Of a stretch of 64,000 bases of DNA, positions 15,632-24,225 are shown in pieces (position 1 is the first letter of the stretch; every line of letters begins with the position of its first letter). The position numbers were made by a program, and so were the translations under genes. This stretch comes from Clostridiales bacterium Firm_16 (GTDB taxonomy: Bacteria > Bacillota > Clostridia > Saccharofermentanales > Saccharofermentanaceae): positions 180,630-244,629 of the forward strand of contig LVAV01000054.1 of assembly GCA_001604185.1 (NCBI GenBank), read 5' to 3'. Under the pieces are notes generated by a model. That model ran no database searches. It was not told where the DNA came from and worked only from the letters and a program-made list of their open reading frames with translations.

Positions 15632-18181
15632 ATGGATGCTAAAAATGTTTCTTCGTTTCAGTTTGACTTTACTCCAGATCCAAGAGTGTTAATAGCTTTG
15701 TCTCATACAAGTATGCTGCCAATGGATGCTTTGTGTGAGTTAATAGATAATGCTATCGATTCCTTTAGTGTAGCAATAGAACAGGGAATAGAAATTGCAA
15801 ATCCTACTGTTTGGATTGACTTGCCCAAAAAAAGTGATCTTGATAAAGGGCTTGGCATGATTCGAATAAGAGACAATGGACCAGGAATGACTCCGGACCA
15901 AGCAGAAAAAGCAATCAAAGCTGGTTATTCGTCTAACAATTCGTTCGACAGACTTGGCTTGTTTGGCATGGGTTTTAATATTTCAACAAGCAAATTCGGA
16001 AAGATCACTCGTTTTTGTACAGCAAGGCTTAGTGATGATTTTTACACAGAAACTGTCATTGATTTAGAGAAAATCAATGAAACAAAGAATTACATGCTTG
16101 AAGCGAGGAAAATACCAAAGAACGAGAACTTTGTACAAGGGACAATCATAGAAGTTTCGTCTTGGTGGCCTGAGGGAAATGCAAACAGTGGTTTTGTCCG
16201 GAAACTGATTCAGTATGGGAAATCCAAAATAATGCAGGAATTAGGAAGACGGTATGCAACCATTCTCCGAAAACGAAAGATTATTATTGTTGTTGGTGGA
16301 GAAGCATGCGAGGCTTTTGAACACTGTGTTTGGGGAAGCAATCGTTATGTCGAGAGAAATGGAAAGCAAATTCCGGCTAGGTTCGATATAGATGAATTGG
16401 TTGGTACAAAGCGTAGATGTAGTGGATGCCGTGCAATTATACCAGACAACTTGACAGAATGCCCGCTATGCCATTCAACGTCGATTCGTTCTATAGAAGA
16501 ACGAATAACCGGATGGGTTGGAATACAGAGGTTTGATGATGCGAGTAAATATGGTATTGACTTGATACGTAATGGGCGAGCTATTCGCTTGCAAGAGAAA
16601 AGCGCGTTCTTTGAGTTTGTAGATGACCTGAAAAATGTTATCAAGGACTACCCCATCGATGGACCATATGGAAGAATTGTCGGTGAAATCAATTTAGATT
16701 TTGTTCCTGTAGATTTTCTAAAACAAGATTTCCAACGAAGTAGTGATGAGTGGGCTCAGGCAATGAAAGTTTTAAGGGGCGAAAGCTCTTTGCAGCCAAA
16801 ACAGCCTGGGGCTGAGAATAATCACTCTTATATATTCAAACTATACCAGGGATATAGAAAAGTTCGCGAGCCAGGGAAAGCAGACATGTACATGGGATTC
16901 TGGGATTCTGTTCAAGGCAAGGCAAAACGAATCGATCGTGAAAAAGAGCATGAGTATTATGAAAAATTCTTGAAAAAACTCCCTGGCTATTATGATGATG
17001 CAGAGTGGTGGAAACTAGTTGAAGAAGCATCGCATCCACCAGTAGATCCACTTGTTGAATGCCCGAAATGTCAGACACAGAATCTTAAGACTGCTGATAT
17101 ATGTGTTGGGTGTGGATGTGTTCTTAAAGGAAAACAATGTATTAATCCTGATTGCGCTGCCATGATACCTGTGACCGCTGTAGTATGTGAAATCTGTGGC
17201 GCTAGTCAGATTCCTGAGATTGAGACTCCGTGGACTTGTGACGTTTGTGGTTGTTCCAATTCGAGCGATATGATGATTTGCTCGAAGTGCGAAAGCCCCA
17301 AAGGAACTCCAAATCCTTTAAGCAAAGAGCATTTGTTAAGTGAATCCAACAAATATGATGATTTATCCATTGATTCGTTGACGATCCGATTAGCAGACGG
17401 ATCAGATTCGCTGAAGATAAAACTCGAGACGTATTTTACAAAAAGTGAAATTGTCTCATATGGCAGTCGGGAGTCAATTCCGTTACTGACATTCAAAGAA
17501 CCAAGTGTCTTCTGTGTCTTTATAAATCCTCGGCATGCATTTTTCTCTGAGTGTAGAGTTCAGTTTGAGGAAGTGCTGGCTAATGAAATCGCAGCCTATA
17601 TTTTTGACACAAACAGACATCTTGTAAAGTACCCTAAGCATACGATTTCAAGTATCGCTTACTCAATATTGGACAAGTATTGGTTGAAGAATATCGGAGT
17701 TGGCTTTTCTATCATGAGAGAGAGAGCTGATAATCTGTTGAACCATGTTAAACAGCTTATATCAGTTTCGCTCCCAAGTGATGATGCTTCTCAGCTGTAT
17801 GCAGATATGACAAACGAGATGCAAAAAGCGTTTGTGGCAAAACTGTTTGAATGCGGAATAGGCCTCGAAAAAGTAGGCGAATTAAAACAGTCTGGTGAGT
17901 ATCTGCGATATGTTCCTTCTGAGTTCTTAATCAAAGTGTATGATTATAATCCTTCAGCTTTCTTTAATAAAGGTGTATGGAATGTCGATTATGAGATAGA
18001 GAATGAAGACATAAACGCGGAGATACTTAGGGAGACGTATGAACAAACGCTGTTGGAATATCGTAATAGCCTTGAAACGCTGGTTTTGTTTTCTCGTTTT
18101 TCTTCTAATGAAAAGCTTGCACTGAGGAAGGTTGATGCGGCATTGAGGCATTTGGAAAATAAGCTTGAGGGATATGAATGA
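15632..18181 (+). CDS. MORC/MutL-type GHKL ATPase with zinc fingers
   Basis: An 849-residue protein. The GHKL ATPase domain has CELIDNAIDS (N box, about residues 34-43), RDNGPGMT (G1, near 80) and LGLFGMGF (G2, near 108). A CxxC...CxxC ribbon lies at about 261-284. A further cysteine-rich region (about 475-555) has two CxxC...CxxC ribbons and a WTCDVCGCSN...CSKC finger that fits the RanBP2-type pattern. The C-terminal third is helical. Iyer, Abhiman and Aravind described MORC-like ATPases in bacterial restriction loci with helicases and methylases; this matches. It overlaps the helicase gene by ATGA. The start at 15632 follows GAGAGGTG. Confidence 0.8.
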   Translation: MDAKNVSSFQFDFTPDPRVLIALSHTSMLPMDALCELIDNAIDSFSVAIEQGIEIANPTVWIDLPKKSDLDKGLGMIRIRDNGPGMTPDQAEKAIKAGYSSNNSFDRLGLFGMGFNISTSKFGKITRFCTARLSDDFYTETVIDLEKINETKNYMLEARKIPKNENFVQGTIIEVSSWWPEGNANSGFVRKLIQYGKSKIMQELGRRYATILRKRKIIIVVGGEACEAFEHCVWGSNRYVERNGKQIPARFDIDELVGTKRRCSGCRAIIPDNLTECPLCHSTSIRSIEERITGWVGIQRFDDASKYGIDLIRNGRAIRLQEKSAFFEFVDDLKNVIKDYPIDGPYGRIVGEINLDFVPVDFLKQDFQRSSDEWAQAMKVLRGESSLQPKQPGAENNHSYIFKLYQGYRKVREPGKADMYMGFWDSVQGKAKRIDREKEHEYYEKFLKKLPGYYDDAEWWKLVEEASHPPVDPLVECPKCQTQNLKTADICVGCGCVLKGKQCINPDCAAMIPVTAVVCEICGASQIPEIETPWTCDVCGCSNSSDMMICSKCESPKGTPNPLSKEHLLSESNKYDDLSIDSLTIRLADGSDSLKIKLETYFTKSEIVSYGSRESIPLLTFKEPSVFCVFINPRHAFFSECRVQFEEVLANEIAAYIFDTNRHLVKYPKHTISSIAYSILDKYWLKNIGVGFSIMRERADNLLNHVKQLISVSLPSDDASQLYADMTNEMQKAFVAKLFECGIGLEKVGELKQSGEYLRYVPSEFLIKVYDYNPSAFFNKGVWNVDYEIENEDINAEILRETYEQTLLEYRNSLETLVLFSRFSSNEKLALRKVDAALRHLENKLEGYE

Positions 18182-19854
18182 ATTTTGTTGATGAAAAAAA
18201 ACTGAAGAACGGAACCTGGCAATCCTTTGAGAGGAATATTTCTCGTCTCCTTCTGTGTGAAGAGTATCAAAATGTGCGATTGATTGGAGGGAGTGGAGAT
18301 AAGGGAGCAGATGTAATAGCATCAAAGTATAATAAACGCTGGCTCTTCCAAGCAAAACAATGGAAGAAACCAATAGGAATTGATGTTGTTCAGGAAACGT
18401 TGTCGGCACTTAGTTCATATGGTGCTGATATCCCTGTAATTGTTGCGTCTCGAGGATTTGAAACATCTGTATACGAGTACAGAAATACTCTGATGTCTCA
18501 AGGAATCAACCTTCAGTTGTGGTCAGCAGAGACGATGGTCAGTCATTTTAACAAACTTCCTGATGTTACGATAAACAAGAAAAGTCCACGCGAATATCAA
18601 GAAAAGGCTATTGTTTCAATCGTGCAAGCTTATTCGAATGAACGTAAGGCCCTTATTGTATTGGCTACGGGTTTGGGAAAAACATTCGTAGCAGCAGAAG
18701 CTTTTAGGCGTCTTAACGTTTTTCATAAGCTACATACGCTAGTTCTGGCCCATACCAATTCTTTAGTATATCAACTTGAAAAAGCATTTTGGCCATTTCT
18801 TAAACCGACTCAGTCAACGTCTGTATGGAATGGGTATGAACGATTAACCGAACAAGATGTAAATGATTCTGACATGGTTTTTGCTTGTGTTGATACTGTT
18901 TATGAAGCACTCAAGAGAGGAGACAGTTTTTCGTTTGATGCGATTATTGTGGATGAGTGTCATCACGCGGGATCTCCTACTTACAAATATGTTTTGGATA
19001 AACTTTCAGCAGGGACACCAGATTGTTTTGTTCTAGGCTTAACTGCTACCCCGTGGCGACCGGATGAACAGGATATCAAGGAACTGTTCGGAGAACCAAG
19101 AATACAAATTGATATGGTATATGGCATGAAACATGGATATCTCGCGAATGTAGATTACCGAATGCATACGGATAATATTGATTGGAATGCCCTAAATGCG
19201 CTTCATGGGGATTGCTTTTCTCCTAAGCAGATCAACAAAACCTTGTTTATTAATCAGTGGGACGATGCTGTAGTAGAAGAGTTTCGGAAAGCTTGGGCAG
19301 AACAAGTAAATCCAAGAGCTATTATTTTCTGTGGGACAATTGAGCACACGCAAATAATGCGGGACAAGATAAACGCGCTGTCATTTTGTTATGCTGCAAC
19401 TATTCATTCGAAAATGGAAATGGCGGAACGAAATCTTGTTTTGAGTGATTTTTCAGATGGAAAGATTAATGCCATCTGTACTGTCGATGTATTTAACGAA
19501 GGAATCGATGTTCCTGACGTTAATATTCTTGTTTTTCAGAGGGTTACACACTCAAGAAGGATTTTCATCCAGCAACTTGGGCGGGGGCTTCGTATATCTG
19601 AAGACAAGGATAAAGTAATTGTATTAGACTTCGTTTCTGATGTTCGAAGATTTGCCGCTGGGCTGGATCTTAAGAGTCGACTCTCCAGTAAACAAAGTGT
19701 TCGTATTAATTTGCCTAATAAAGTTACTTTTAAGAGACAGGGAGCCGAAGATACAAAGACCGAAGCATTTTTGAGAGAGTGGCTTGATGATGTTGCTTCG
19801 ATCGAGAATGCTGATGAAGATGCAAGCATATTGAAATTCCCGCCTAGATTATAA
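18178..19854 (+). CDS. SF2 helicase with N-terminal Mrr-like nuclease
   Basis: A 558-residue protein. Residues 1-120 form a restriction-endonuclease-like domain with GGSGDKGADV near 36 and LFQAKQW near 56, a D...QxK version of the PD-(D/E)xK site. A superfamily 2 helicase core follows: ATGLGKT (Walker A, near 162), VDECHH (DEAD-type box, near 259), LTATPWR, and QQLGRGLR (motif VI, near 466). It would translocate on DNA and cut it, probably acting with the GHKL ATPase. It starts on the ATGA overlap with that gene, so the two are translationally coupled. Confidence 0.85.
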   Translation: MNFVDEKKLKNGTWQSFERNISRLLLCEEYQNVRLIGGSGDKGADVIASKYNKRWLFQAKQWKKPIGIDVVQETLSALSSYGADIPVIVASRGFETSVYEYRNTLMSQGINLQLWSAETMVSHFNKLPDVTINKKSPREYQEKAIVSIVQAYSNERKALIVLATGLGKTFVAAEAFRRLNVFHKLHTLVLAHTNSLVYQLEKAFWPFLKPTQSTSVWNGYERLTEQDVNDSDMVFACVDTVYEALKRGDSFSFDAIIVDECHHAGSPTYKYVLDKLSAGTPDCFVLGLTATPWRPDEQDIKELFGEPRIQIDMVYGMKHGYLANVDYRMHTDNIDWNALNALHGDCFSPKQINKTLFINQWDDAVVEEFRKAWAEQVNPRAIIFCGTIEHTQIMRDKINALSFCYAATIHSKMEMAERNLVLSDFSDGKINAICTVDVFNEGIDVPDVNILVFQRVTHSRRIFIQQLGRGLRISEDKDKVIVLDFVSDVRRFAAGLDLKSRLSSKQSVRINLPNKVTFKRQGAEDTKTEAFLREWLDDVASIENADEDASILKFPPRL

Positions 19855-19864
19855 GGAGATGCAG

Positions 19865-20308
19865 ATGAATGATAACAAATTAAAAGCAATTAACGGTTCA
19901 CGATCTAAATCAGAATTAGTTAGCCGATTAAAAGAGCTTTGCGACAAGCGGAGTATTAATTTCTGTTTGACCGATTATAGATGCGGATATAGAGAAAAGA
20001 ATTCGGAACAGTTTTATGCGCCTTTTTATATAGAGTTTTTTAACGGTAATGGATGGTTGATTTTCTCTACGAACTCTATTCGCAACGATAGAATGTGTAT
20101 TCAGCAGTGGAATGCTGAACATATAAAGAGAATAAAACCTAATGTTAAAAAAGCAATAATGGTTGTTCCAGATGAAGTTCGTGATAATGAACGGGAAAAA
20201 CGCGAGGTTGAAAAGTATCGGGAGAAAATATCCTCGGACTACTATTCAGCTATAGATGATGTGATCTATCAGGAACAACTTGCGCGCTATATTGAACACT
20301 ACATGTGA
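19865..20308 (+). CDS. small restriction-locus protein related to the endonuclease N-terminus
   Basis: A 147-residue protein starting after AAGGAG, 10 bases past the helicase stop. Its middle reads FYIEFFNGNGWLIFSTNSIR then NDRM, followed by W and IK residues. The MspI-like endonuclease at 22575 has a similar stretch, FQNGEYWNVSFTSSLR then SDRM. This shared pattern suggests a common domain, perhaps DNA recognition, present alone here and fused to a nuclease there. No catalytic motif is visible. It sits between helicase and vsr in one operon. Function unknown; a specificity or partner subunit is plausible. Confidence 0.5.
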   Translation: MNDNKLKAINGSRSKSELVSRLKELCDKRSINFCLTDYRCGYREKNSEQFYAPFYIEFFNGNGWLIFSTNSIRNDRMCIQQWNAEHIKRIKPNVKKAIMVVPDEVRDNEREKREVEKYREKISSDYYSAIDDVIYQEQLARYIEHYM

Positions 20309-20367
20309 ATAATAGTTTCTCGATAGAAATGATATATGCAAAATGCTATTTGCTTGTGTGGGAAAAA

Positions 20368-20808
20368 ATGGATCGACTAACTAAAGAGCAACGTCATCGC
20401 AACATGAGTAGTATTCGTAGCAAAAATACCAGTATTGAGGTTTTATTATGTAGGGAGTTGCGACAAAAAGGTTACGGATACAGAAAGAATTACAAGGACT
20501 TGCCGGGGAAACCTGATATTGTACTAACGAAATATAAGATCGCTGTTTTCTGTGACAGTGAGTTCTTTCACGGCAAAAACTGGATTGATTTAAGAGAGCG
20601 TTTGCTGAAAGGAAGCAACCCGAGCTTCTGGATCTCTAAGATCGAAAAAAACATGGAGCGTGATGAGAGAAACAATAGTGAACTAAGACATATGGGTTGG
20701 ATAGTCGTGCGTTTTTGGGGGGAAGACATTAAGAAGAATATAGAGTCCTGCATTAATGAAATTGAAAATGCGATTCTTGAGCGAAAAACAGAAAGAATAG
20801 TAGAATAA
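20368..20808 (+). CDS. vsr: Vsr-type very short patch endonuclease
   Basis: A 146-residue protein starting MDRLTKEQRHRNMSSIRSKN, the standard Vsr opening. It continues with GYRKNYKDLPGKPDIV, VFCDSEFFHG (metal-binding region; FVHG/FWHG in classical Vsr) and a C-terminal GWIVVRFWGEDI. In classical systems Vsr nicks T:G mismatches made by deamination of 5-methylcytosine, which fits the nearby C5 methyltransferase. In MORC-type restriction loci it may instead act as the cutting subunit. The in-frame GTG at 20305 overlaps the previous stop, but the Vsr family start supports 20368. Confidence 0.85.
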   Translation: MDRLTKEQRHRNMSSIRSKNTSIEVLLCRELRQKGYGYRKNYKDLPGKPDIVLTKYKIAVFCDSEFFHGKNWIDLRERLLKGSNPSFWISKIEKNMERDERNNSELRHMGWIVVRFWGEDIKKNIESCINEIENAILERKTERIVE

Positions 20809-20826
20809 CCCCAGAAATGTGCAGAC

Positions 20827-20886
20827 TGTCCTTATATTGGGACAATAGTAGGATATAATTGTATGTGGATATAATGTGGATATAAT
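20827..20886 (+). promoter_or_regulatory. palindrome and tandem -10-like repeats
   Basis: TGTCCTTATATTGGGACAAT (20827-20846) is an imperfect palindrome related to the perfect GTCCCAATATTGGGAC at 36157. It is followed by three GGATATAAT boxes at 20851, 20867 and 20878, the last two part of an exact 11-bp tandem duplication (TGTGGATATAA). Several TATAAT-like -10 elements could fire here. The spot lies between vsr and the regulator/methyltransferase unit and probably controls the methyltransferase. Confidence 0.45.
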
Positions 20887-20914
20887 GAAAGATATTCTGT
20901 TGCCGGGCATGTGC

Positions 20915-20943
20915 TTGACAATGCACTACACTTTTTTTACACT
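20915..20943 (+). promoter_or_regulatory. promoter of the RHH-methyltransferase unit
   Basis: TTGACA at 20915 and TACACT at 20938 with a 17-base spacer. The expected start point is close to the GAGGAGG ribosome site at 20949, so the mRNA would have a very short leader. Confidence 0.65.
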
Positions 20944-20962
20944 GTTTGAGGAGGTGTAATGC

Positions 20963-21136
20963 ATGAAAAAAACAACTTCAATTAGCATAAGGGTTAGTGT
21001 GGAAGAGCTAGATTTATTCAAGAAAGCCGCCATGTTAGAATCCTATTCGACCTATTCGGAGTTTATTCGCCGAACTGCTTTAATCGAAGCAACAAAAATA
21101 GTGAAAGATCGAAAAGAAGAGGAAAAAACGAAATGA
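20963..21136 (+). CDS. 57-residue ribbon-helix-helix regulator
   Basis: A small gene starting MKKTTSISIRVSVEELDLF and running to ...KEEEKTK. The beta-strand TSISIRV followed by two helices is the Arc/CopG ribbon-helix-helix fold, close to DUF1778/DUF6290 antitoxin-like proteins. The ribosome site GAGGAGGTG is strong. Its stop overlaps the methyltransferase start (ATGA at 21133-21136), so both are translated together. It probably represses its own promoter and so sets methyltransferase level, like a control protein of a restriction system. No toxin partner is adjacent. Confidence 0.75.
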   Translation: MKKTTSISIRVSVEELDLFKKAAMLESYSTYSEFIRRTALIEATKIVKDRKEEEKTK

Positions 21137-22548
21137 ATGATGGTTTAATGAATAGAATGATACAAGAGGGTTATTCTCTAGTTAGTATTGATTTGTTCTC
21201 GGGTCCGGGAGGCCTTTGTACAGGATTCAAATGGGCTGGAGTATTGCCACTGATAGCTGTTGAATGGACGGATACAACAGTTGAAACATATTCGGTAAGC
21301 CACAATGCTGATGTACTGCACTTGTCAGAGTATGTAAATGGTGACGAGGTTAACGAGGAATATTTAAATCAGTTCATGCAAGAAAACCCGCGCTCTTTGG
21401 TTATCCATGGTGATATTAACTTGGTAACTAATCATATGATTTGTGAGCTACTGCTTCACAGATATGGTATTGACTCGCATAATGAAACTGTGGATATTGT
21501 TTCAGGTGGTGCTCCGTGTGAGAGCTTCAGTATGGCTGGAACAAGAACGGTTGGCGATGAAAGAGACGACTTGTTTGATAATATTGTTCGAATATCAAGA
21601 GCTGTAAGGACAAAAGCCATACTGTTTGAAAATGTAAAAGGAATGTTTTCAAAAGCAGACGCAAACGGACGAAGAGGCGCCATTTTCCAGCATATTTGCG
21701 ATACATTTGAGTCTCCTGATTCGGATCCCAGTTATTGCTTGGCATCGAGAAATCCGGAAGAAATCTTAATGAAAGCATGCGATTATGGTGTGCCACAATT
21801 GCGCGAACGACTTTTTTTGGTGTCAATTAGACGTGATTTGTATGATGATGGTGTACGCTATATCTACCCTACTCCTACACATGGTCCTAATTGCGCGCAT
21901 CCGTATGTTACGGCTAATGATGCTATATCTGATCTCCCCGAAGTGGGCATGGGAGAGGGCGCGGATATAATGCCTTACGAACCTCTAGTAGAGTTTGCCA
22001 ATGAGAATCAGCAATGGTTTGTAGAAATCGTTCGAGGACATCATGATGAGGAAGGACTGCATTCTCATGTCCCACAGCATCTGATTGAGGCGGGCTTGTT
22101 TGCGGATAATCTTGTCGGTTTTCATAAAGGTCCGGGACATGTACGGCGCAAGCAAGAGCTTCTTGAGCTTATTCCTGAAGGAAGTAGCATGAAGGCCACT
22201 TATGCATCGTTGGAACGAGATGGTCGCCTTGAGAGATATAGACACCTGTTCCCTAACACTATATATGGTTGCAGAAATAGAAGACTCATCCGTAACGAGC
22301 CAAGTTTTACTGTAACATCGCACTGCCTGGATGAAATCCTGCATCCGGTTCTTAATCGTGCGATTACTCCAAGAGAGGCAGCCCGACTGCAGAGCTTTCC
22401 TGATTGGTACCAGTTTGCTGGTCCATATGTACAATTCCACGGCGATAAAGTTCAGGACAAGTATGAACAAATTGGAGATGCAATACCGCCGCTGTTAGCA
22501 CATGCAATGGCCCGACAGTTTGTAAATTGTATACCGCCGCATATCTAA
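21133..22548 (+). CDS. C5 cytosine DNA methyltransferase
   Basis: A 471-residue enzyme that transfers methyl from S-adenosylmethionine to cytosine C5. Motif I DLFSGPGG near residue 20, motif IV GGAPCESFS with the catalytic cysteine near 127, motif VI ENVKG near 166, motif VIII QLRERLFLVSIRR near 222, and motif X GDAIPPLLAHAMA near 449. The region about 280-400 is the variable target-recognition part. An MspI-like endonuclease faces it across a shared terminator, so a CCGG-like target is a reasonable guess. It could protect the host from that endonuclease and perhaps mark self-DNA for the MORC system. Confidence 0.9.
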   Translation: MNDGLMNRMIQEGYSLVSIDLFSGPGGLCTGFKWAGVLPLIAVEWTDTTVETYSVSHNADVLHLSEYVNGDEVNEEYLNQFMQENPRSLVIHGDINLVTNHMICELLLHRYGIDSHNETVDIVSGGAPCESFSMAGTRTVGDERDDLFDNIVRISRAVRTKAILFENVKGMFSKADANGRRGAIFQHICDTFESPDSDPSYCLASRNPEEILMKACDYGVPQLRERLFLVSIRRDLYDDGVRYIYPTPTHGPNCAHPYVTANDAISDLPEVGMGEGADIMPYEPLVEFANENQQWFVEIVRGHHDEEGLHSHVPQHLIEAGLFADNLVGFHKGPGHVRRKQELLELIPEGSSMKATYASLERDGRLERYRHLFPNTIYGCRNRRLIRNEPSFTVTSHCLDEILHPVLNRAITPREAARLQSFPDWYQFAGPYVQFHGDKVQDKYEQIGDAIPPLLAHAMARQFVNCIPPHI

Positions 22549-22577
22549 AAAGGAGGGAGATTTTCCCTCCTTTTTTA
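22547..22577. terminator. bidirectional terminator between methyltransferase and endonuclease
   Basis: AAAAAGGAGGGA and TCCCTCCTTTTTT flank a short loop between two convergent genes, giving A/T tracts on both sides. Confidence 0.85.
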
Positions 22578-23957
22578 GAAGATAAAAGGTGCTTTTAATT
22601 GTATGTTCCCTTTGTACGTCCACGATAAGTGTGTACCAAAAGTACCTTCATAGTCACAAGCCATTATTTCATCAATATACTCCTGGCAAGAATATATCTT
22701 TATAGCATTTCCTAAAGCCTGGTTGTCATTAAATATATACGAATGAAGTAAAACATAATCTGCTTTATATGGTTCGTTCTTCCCACCGATAACAGACCAA
22801 GTAAGTAATTGTCTTTTTATACTATCATTGCTGAAGTAATTGAAGAGTGCAGACACGTAATTCTTATCCAAATTCTTTAACGCTTTAACTGTTTCAAATT
22901 GTTGAATTGCGTTTTGAACTGTTGCATCGGTTATTCCCAGGTCTGAGATAAATTCTGTGGCATGTTTCTCATTTACAGATACCGATTCAGAGCTTGATGA
23001 TTTTATGCTGATTCCGCGATCATGAATCGTGCCATCAGATAGTTCTATGCTCACCCAAACATCTGATTTGTACTTTTTTCCGCCAATGGGAATACAAGAT
23101 ATGCTTTTTACTTTCGGAATGTCGACATTAAGGTCTCTGAGCAGACGGTCAATTATAGTGGCATATTGATTTGGAAGAAATGAACCTGCTGTCATTTCTC
23201 GTTTCCTCGGATCAGTTTGATTCTTGTACAGTTCGAAATTGATTGGATTTGCCAGGGCTTTAGCATAAATGTGTTCGATTTGGGTGCCTCTTTCGCCATT
23301 AACTATCGACAATTGATCTTTGGGCTTAACTAAATACAAATTACCACTTTTGTCAATTTTGTATTTGAATATGTTATACATAAGGTCGTCTAGCAATTCT
23401 TCTACACTTACTACTTGGATATAACTACCATATTTAGCAGGATTTAGCTTAATTTCGTTGATGCAACTAATACTGCTTTCGTCTTGATAAGGATACCCAC
23501 AAACAACCAAGATGTTTCGTTCAGAACCCTGAGATAATAAGAATCTGTTTGAATGCGTATCCATTCGGTCGGAACGAAGACTGCTCGTAAAACTAACATT
23601 CCAGTATTCGCCATTCTGAAAAACAATCACAAATGATATTTTGCTAGCGTTTGCAATAGCGGCATAATGCGATAGAAGATTTGAAAGTGAAACGCAACTC
23701 TTATTAACAGCAGCTTTTTTTGTTTCGGTCTTTTTGATACGTTGAGCGAGTTGTTTGCTCTGTTGTGTCGATAAGCCAGGAATAGTTTGAATATAATCAA
23801 CAATATCATCCACAGCCTGATTATACTCCTCGTGCTTTCGAACCAGTTCCCTAATATTGTTAGGGTTGTAATCAGAAGTAATGATGGAGATGATACGATT
23901 TCCCTTTTCAATGGAACGGGCGAACTCGAAATATTCAATTAAGAATTGGTGGTCCAT
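22575..23957 (-). CDS. MspI-like type II restriction endonuclease with N-terminal extension
   Basis: A 460-residue protein. The C-terminal 240 residues resemble MspI (a CCGG endonuclease): IEHIYAKAL, then SDVWVSIELSDG...ISIKSSSS, SVNEKHATEF, GITDATV, and FGTHLSWTYKGN at the end. MspI uses D99, N117 and K119; here the spacing D-x17-S-x-K is kept (about residues 300-320) but the asparagine is a serine. About 200 N-terminal residues are extra and include FQNGEYWNVSFTSSLR-SDRM, shared with the protein at 19865. The start at 23957 has AGGAG directly upstream; an in-frame 24002 start lacks it. It is expressed with the HTH gene upstream. Confidence 0.7.
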   Translation of the reverse strand: MDHQFLIEYFEFARSIEKGNRIISIITSDYNPNNIRELVRKHEEYNQAVDDIVDYIQTIPGLSTQQSKQLAQRIKKTETKKAAVNKSCVSLSNLLSHYAAIANASKISFVIVFQNGEYWNVSFTSSLRSDRMDTHSNRFLLSQGSERNILVVCGYPYQDESSISCINEIKLNPAKYGSYIQVVSVEELLDDLMYNIFKYKIDKSGNLYLVKPKDQLSIVNGERGTQIEHIYAKALANPINFELYKNQTDPRKREMTAGSFLPNQYATIIDRLLRDLNVDIPKVKSISCIPIGGKKYKSDVWVSIELSDGTIHDRGISIKSSSSESVSVNEKHATEFISDLGITDATVQNAIQQFETVKALKNLDKNYVSALFNYFSNDSIKRQLLTWSVIGGKNEPYKADYVLLHSYIFNDNQALGNAIKIYSCQEYIDEIMACDYEGTFGTHLSWTYKGNIQLKAPFIF

Positions 23958-23970
23958 ATTTCTCCTATGC

Positions 23971-24168
23971 CTACGAAGGCTTATACTCAATAATGTCTTC
24001 AATTTTGCAGTTGAGGATTTTACAGAGTTTGTCTAAGGTTTCAGTGTTTACAGGTTGGTTGTTTTTTAGGCGCGAAAGAGTAGCATGGCCTAAACCAAGT
24101 GTTACAAGTCTGTATTGTGTCATTCCCTGCTTGGCCATAGTATTCCATAGCCGATCATACACAATCAT
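23971..24168 (-). CDS. Cro/CI-type helix-turn-helix controller
   Basis: A 65-residue protein starting MIVYDRLWNTMAKQGMTQYR, with helix-turn-helix helices MTQYRLVTLGLGHATLSRL and LDKLCKILNCKIEDIIEY. The pattern is that of small Cro/CI (HTH_26-like) regulators. It ends 14 bases before the endonuclease start on the same strand, the usual place of a controller (C) protein that delays endonuclease expression until methylation is complete. Palindromic boxes lie upstream at 24226-24255. Upstream in-frame ATGs to 24222 exist but lack a ribosome site. Confidence 0.8.
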   Translation of the reverse strand: MIVYDRLWNTMAKQGMTQYRLVTLGLGHATLSRLKNNQPVNTETLDKLCKILNCKIEDIIEYKPS

Positions 24169-24225
24169 GAAACGAATTCTCCAAAGTCTTGTATCTGCCA
24201 CAATTATGCAATATAATCCCACATA

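Noticed and set aside
14222..22548. DISARM or BREX identity for the defence island
   Set aside because: No DUF1998, phospholipase D, PglX/PglZ or BrxC-like proteins are present; a GHKL ATPase and Vsr point to the MORC-type restriction locus.
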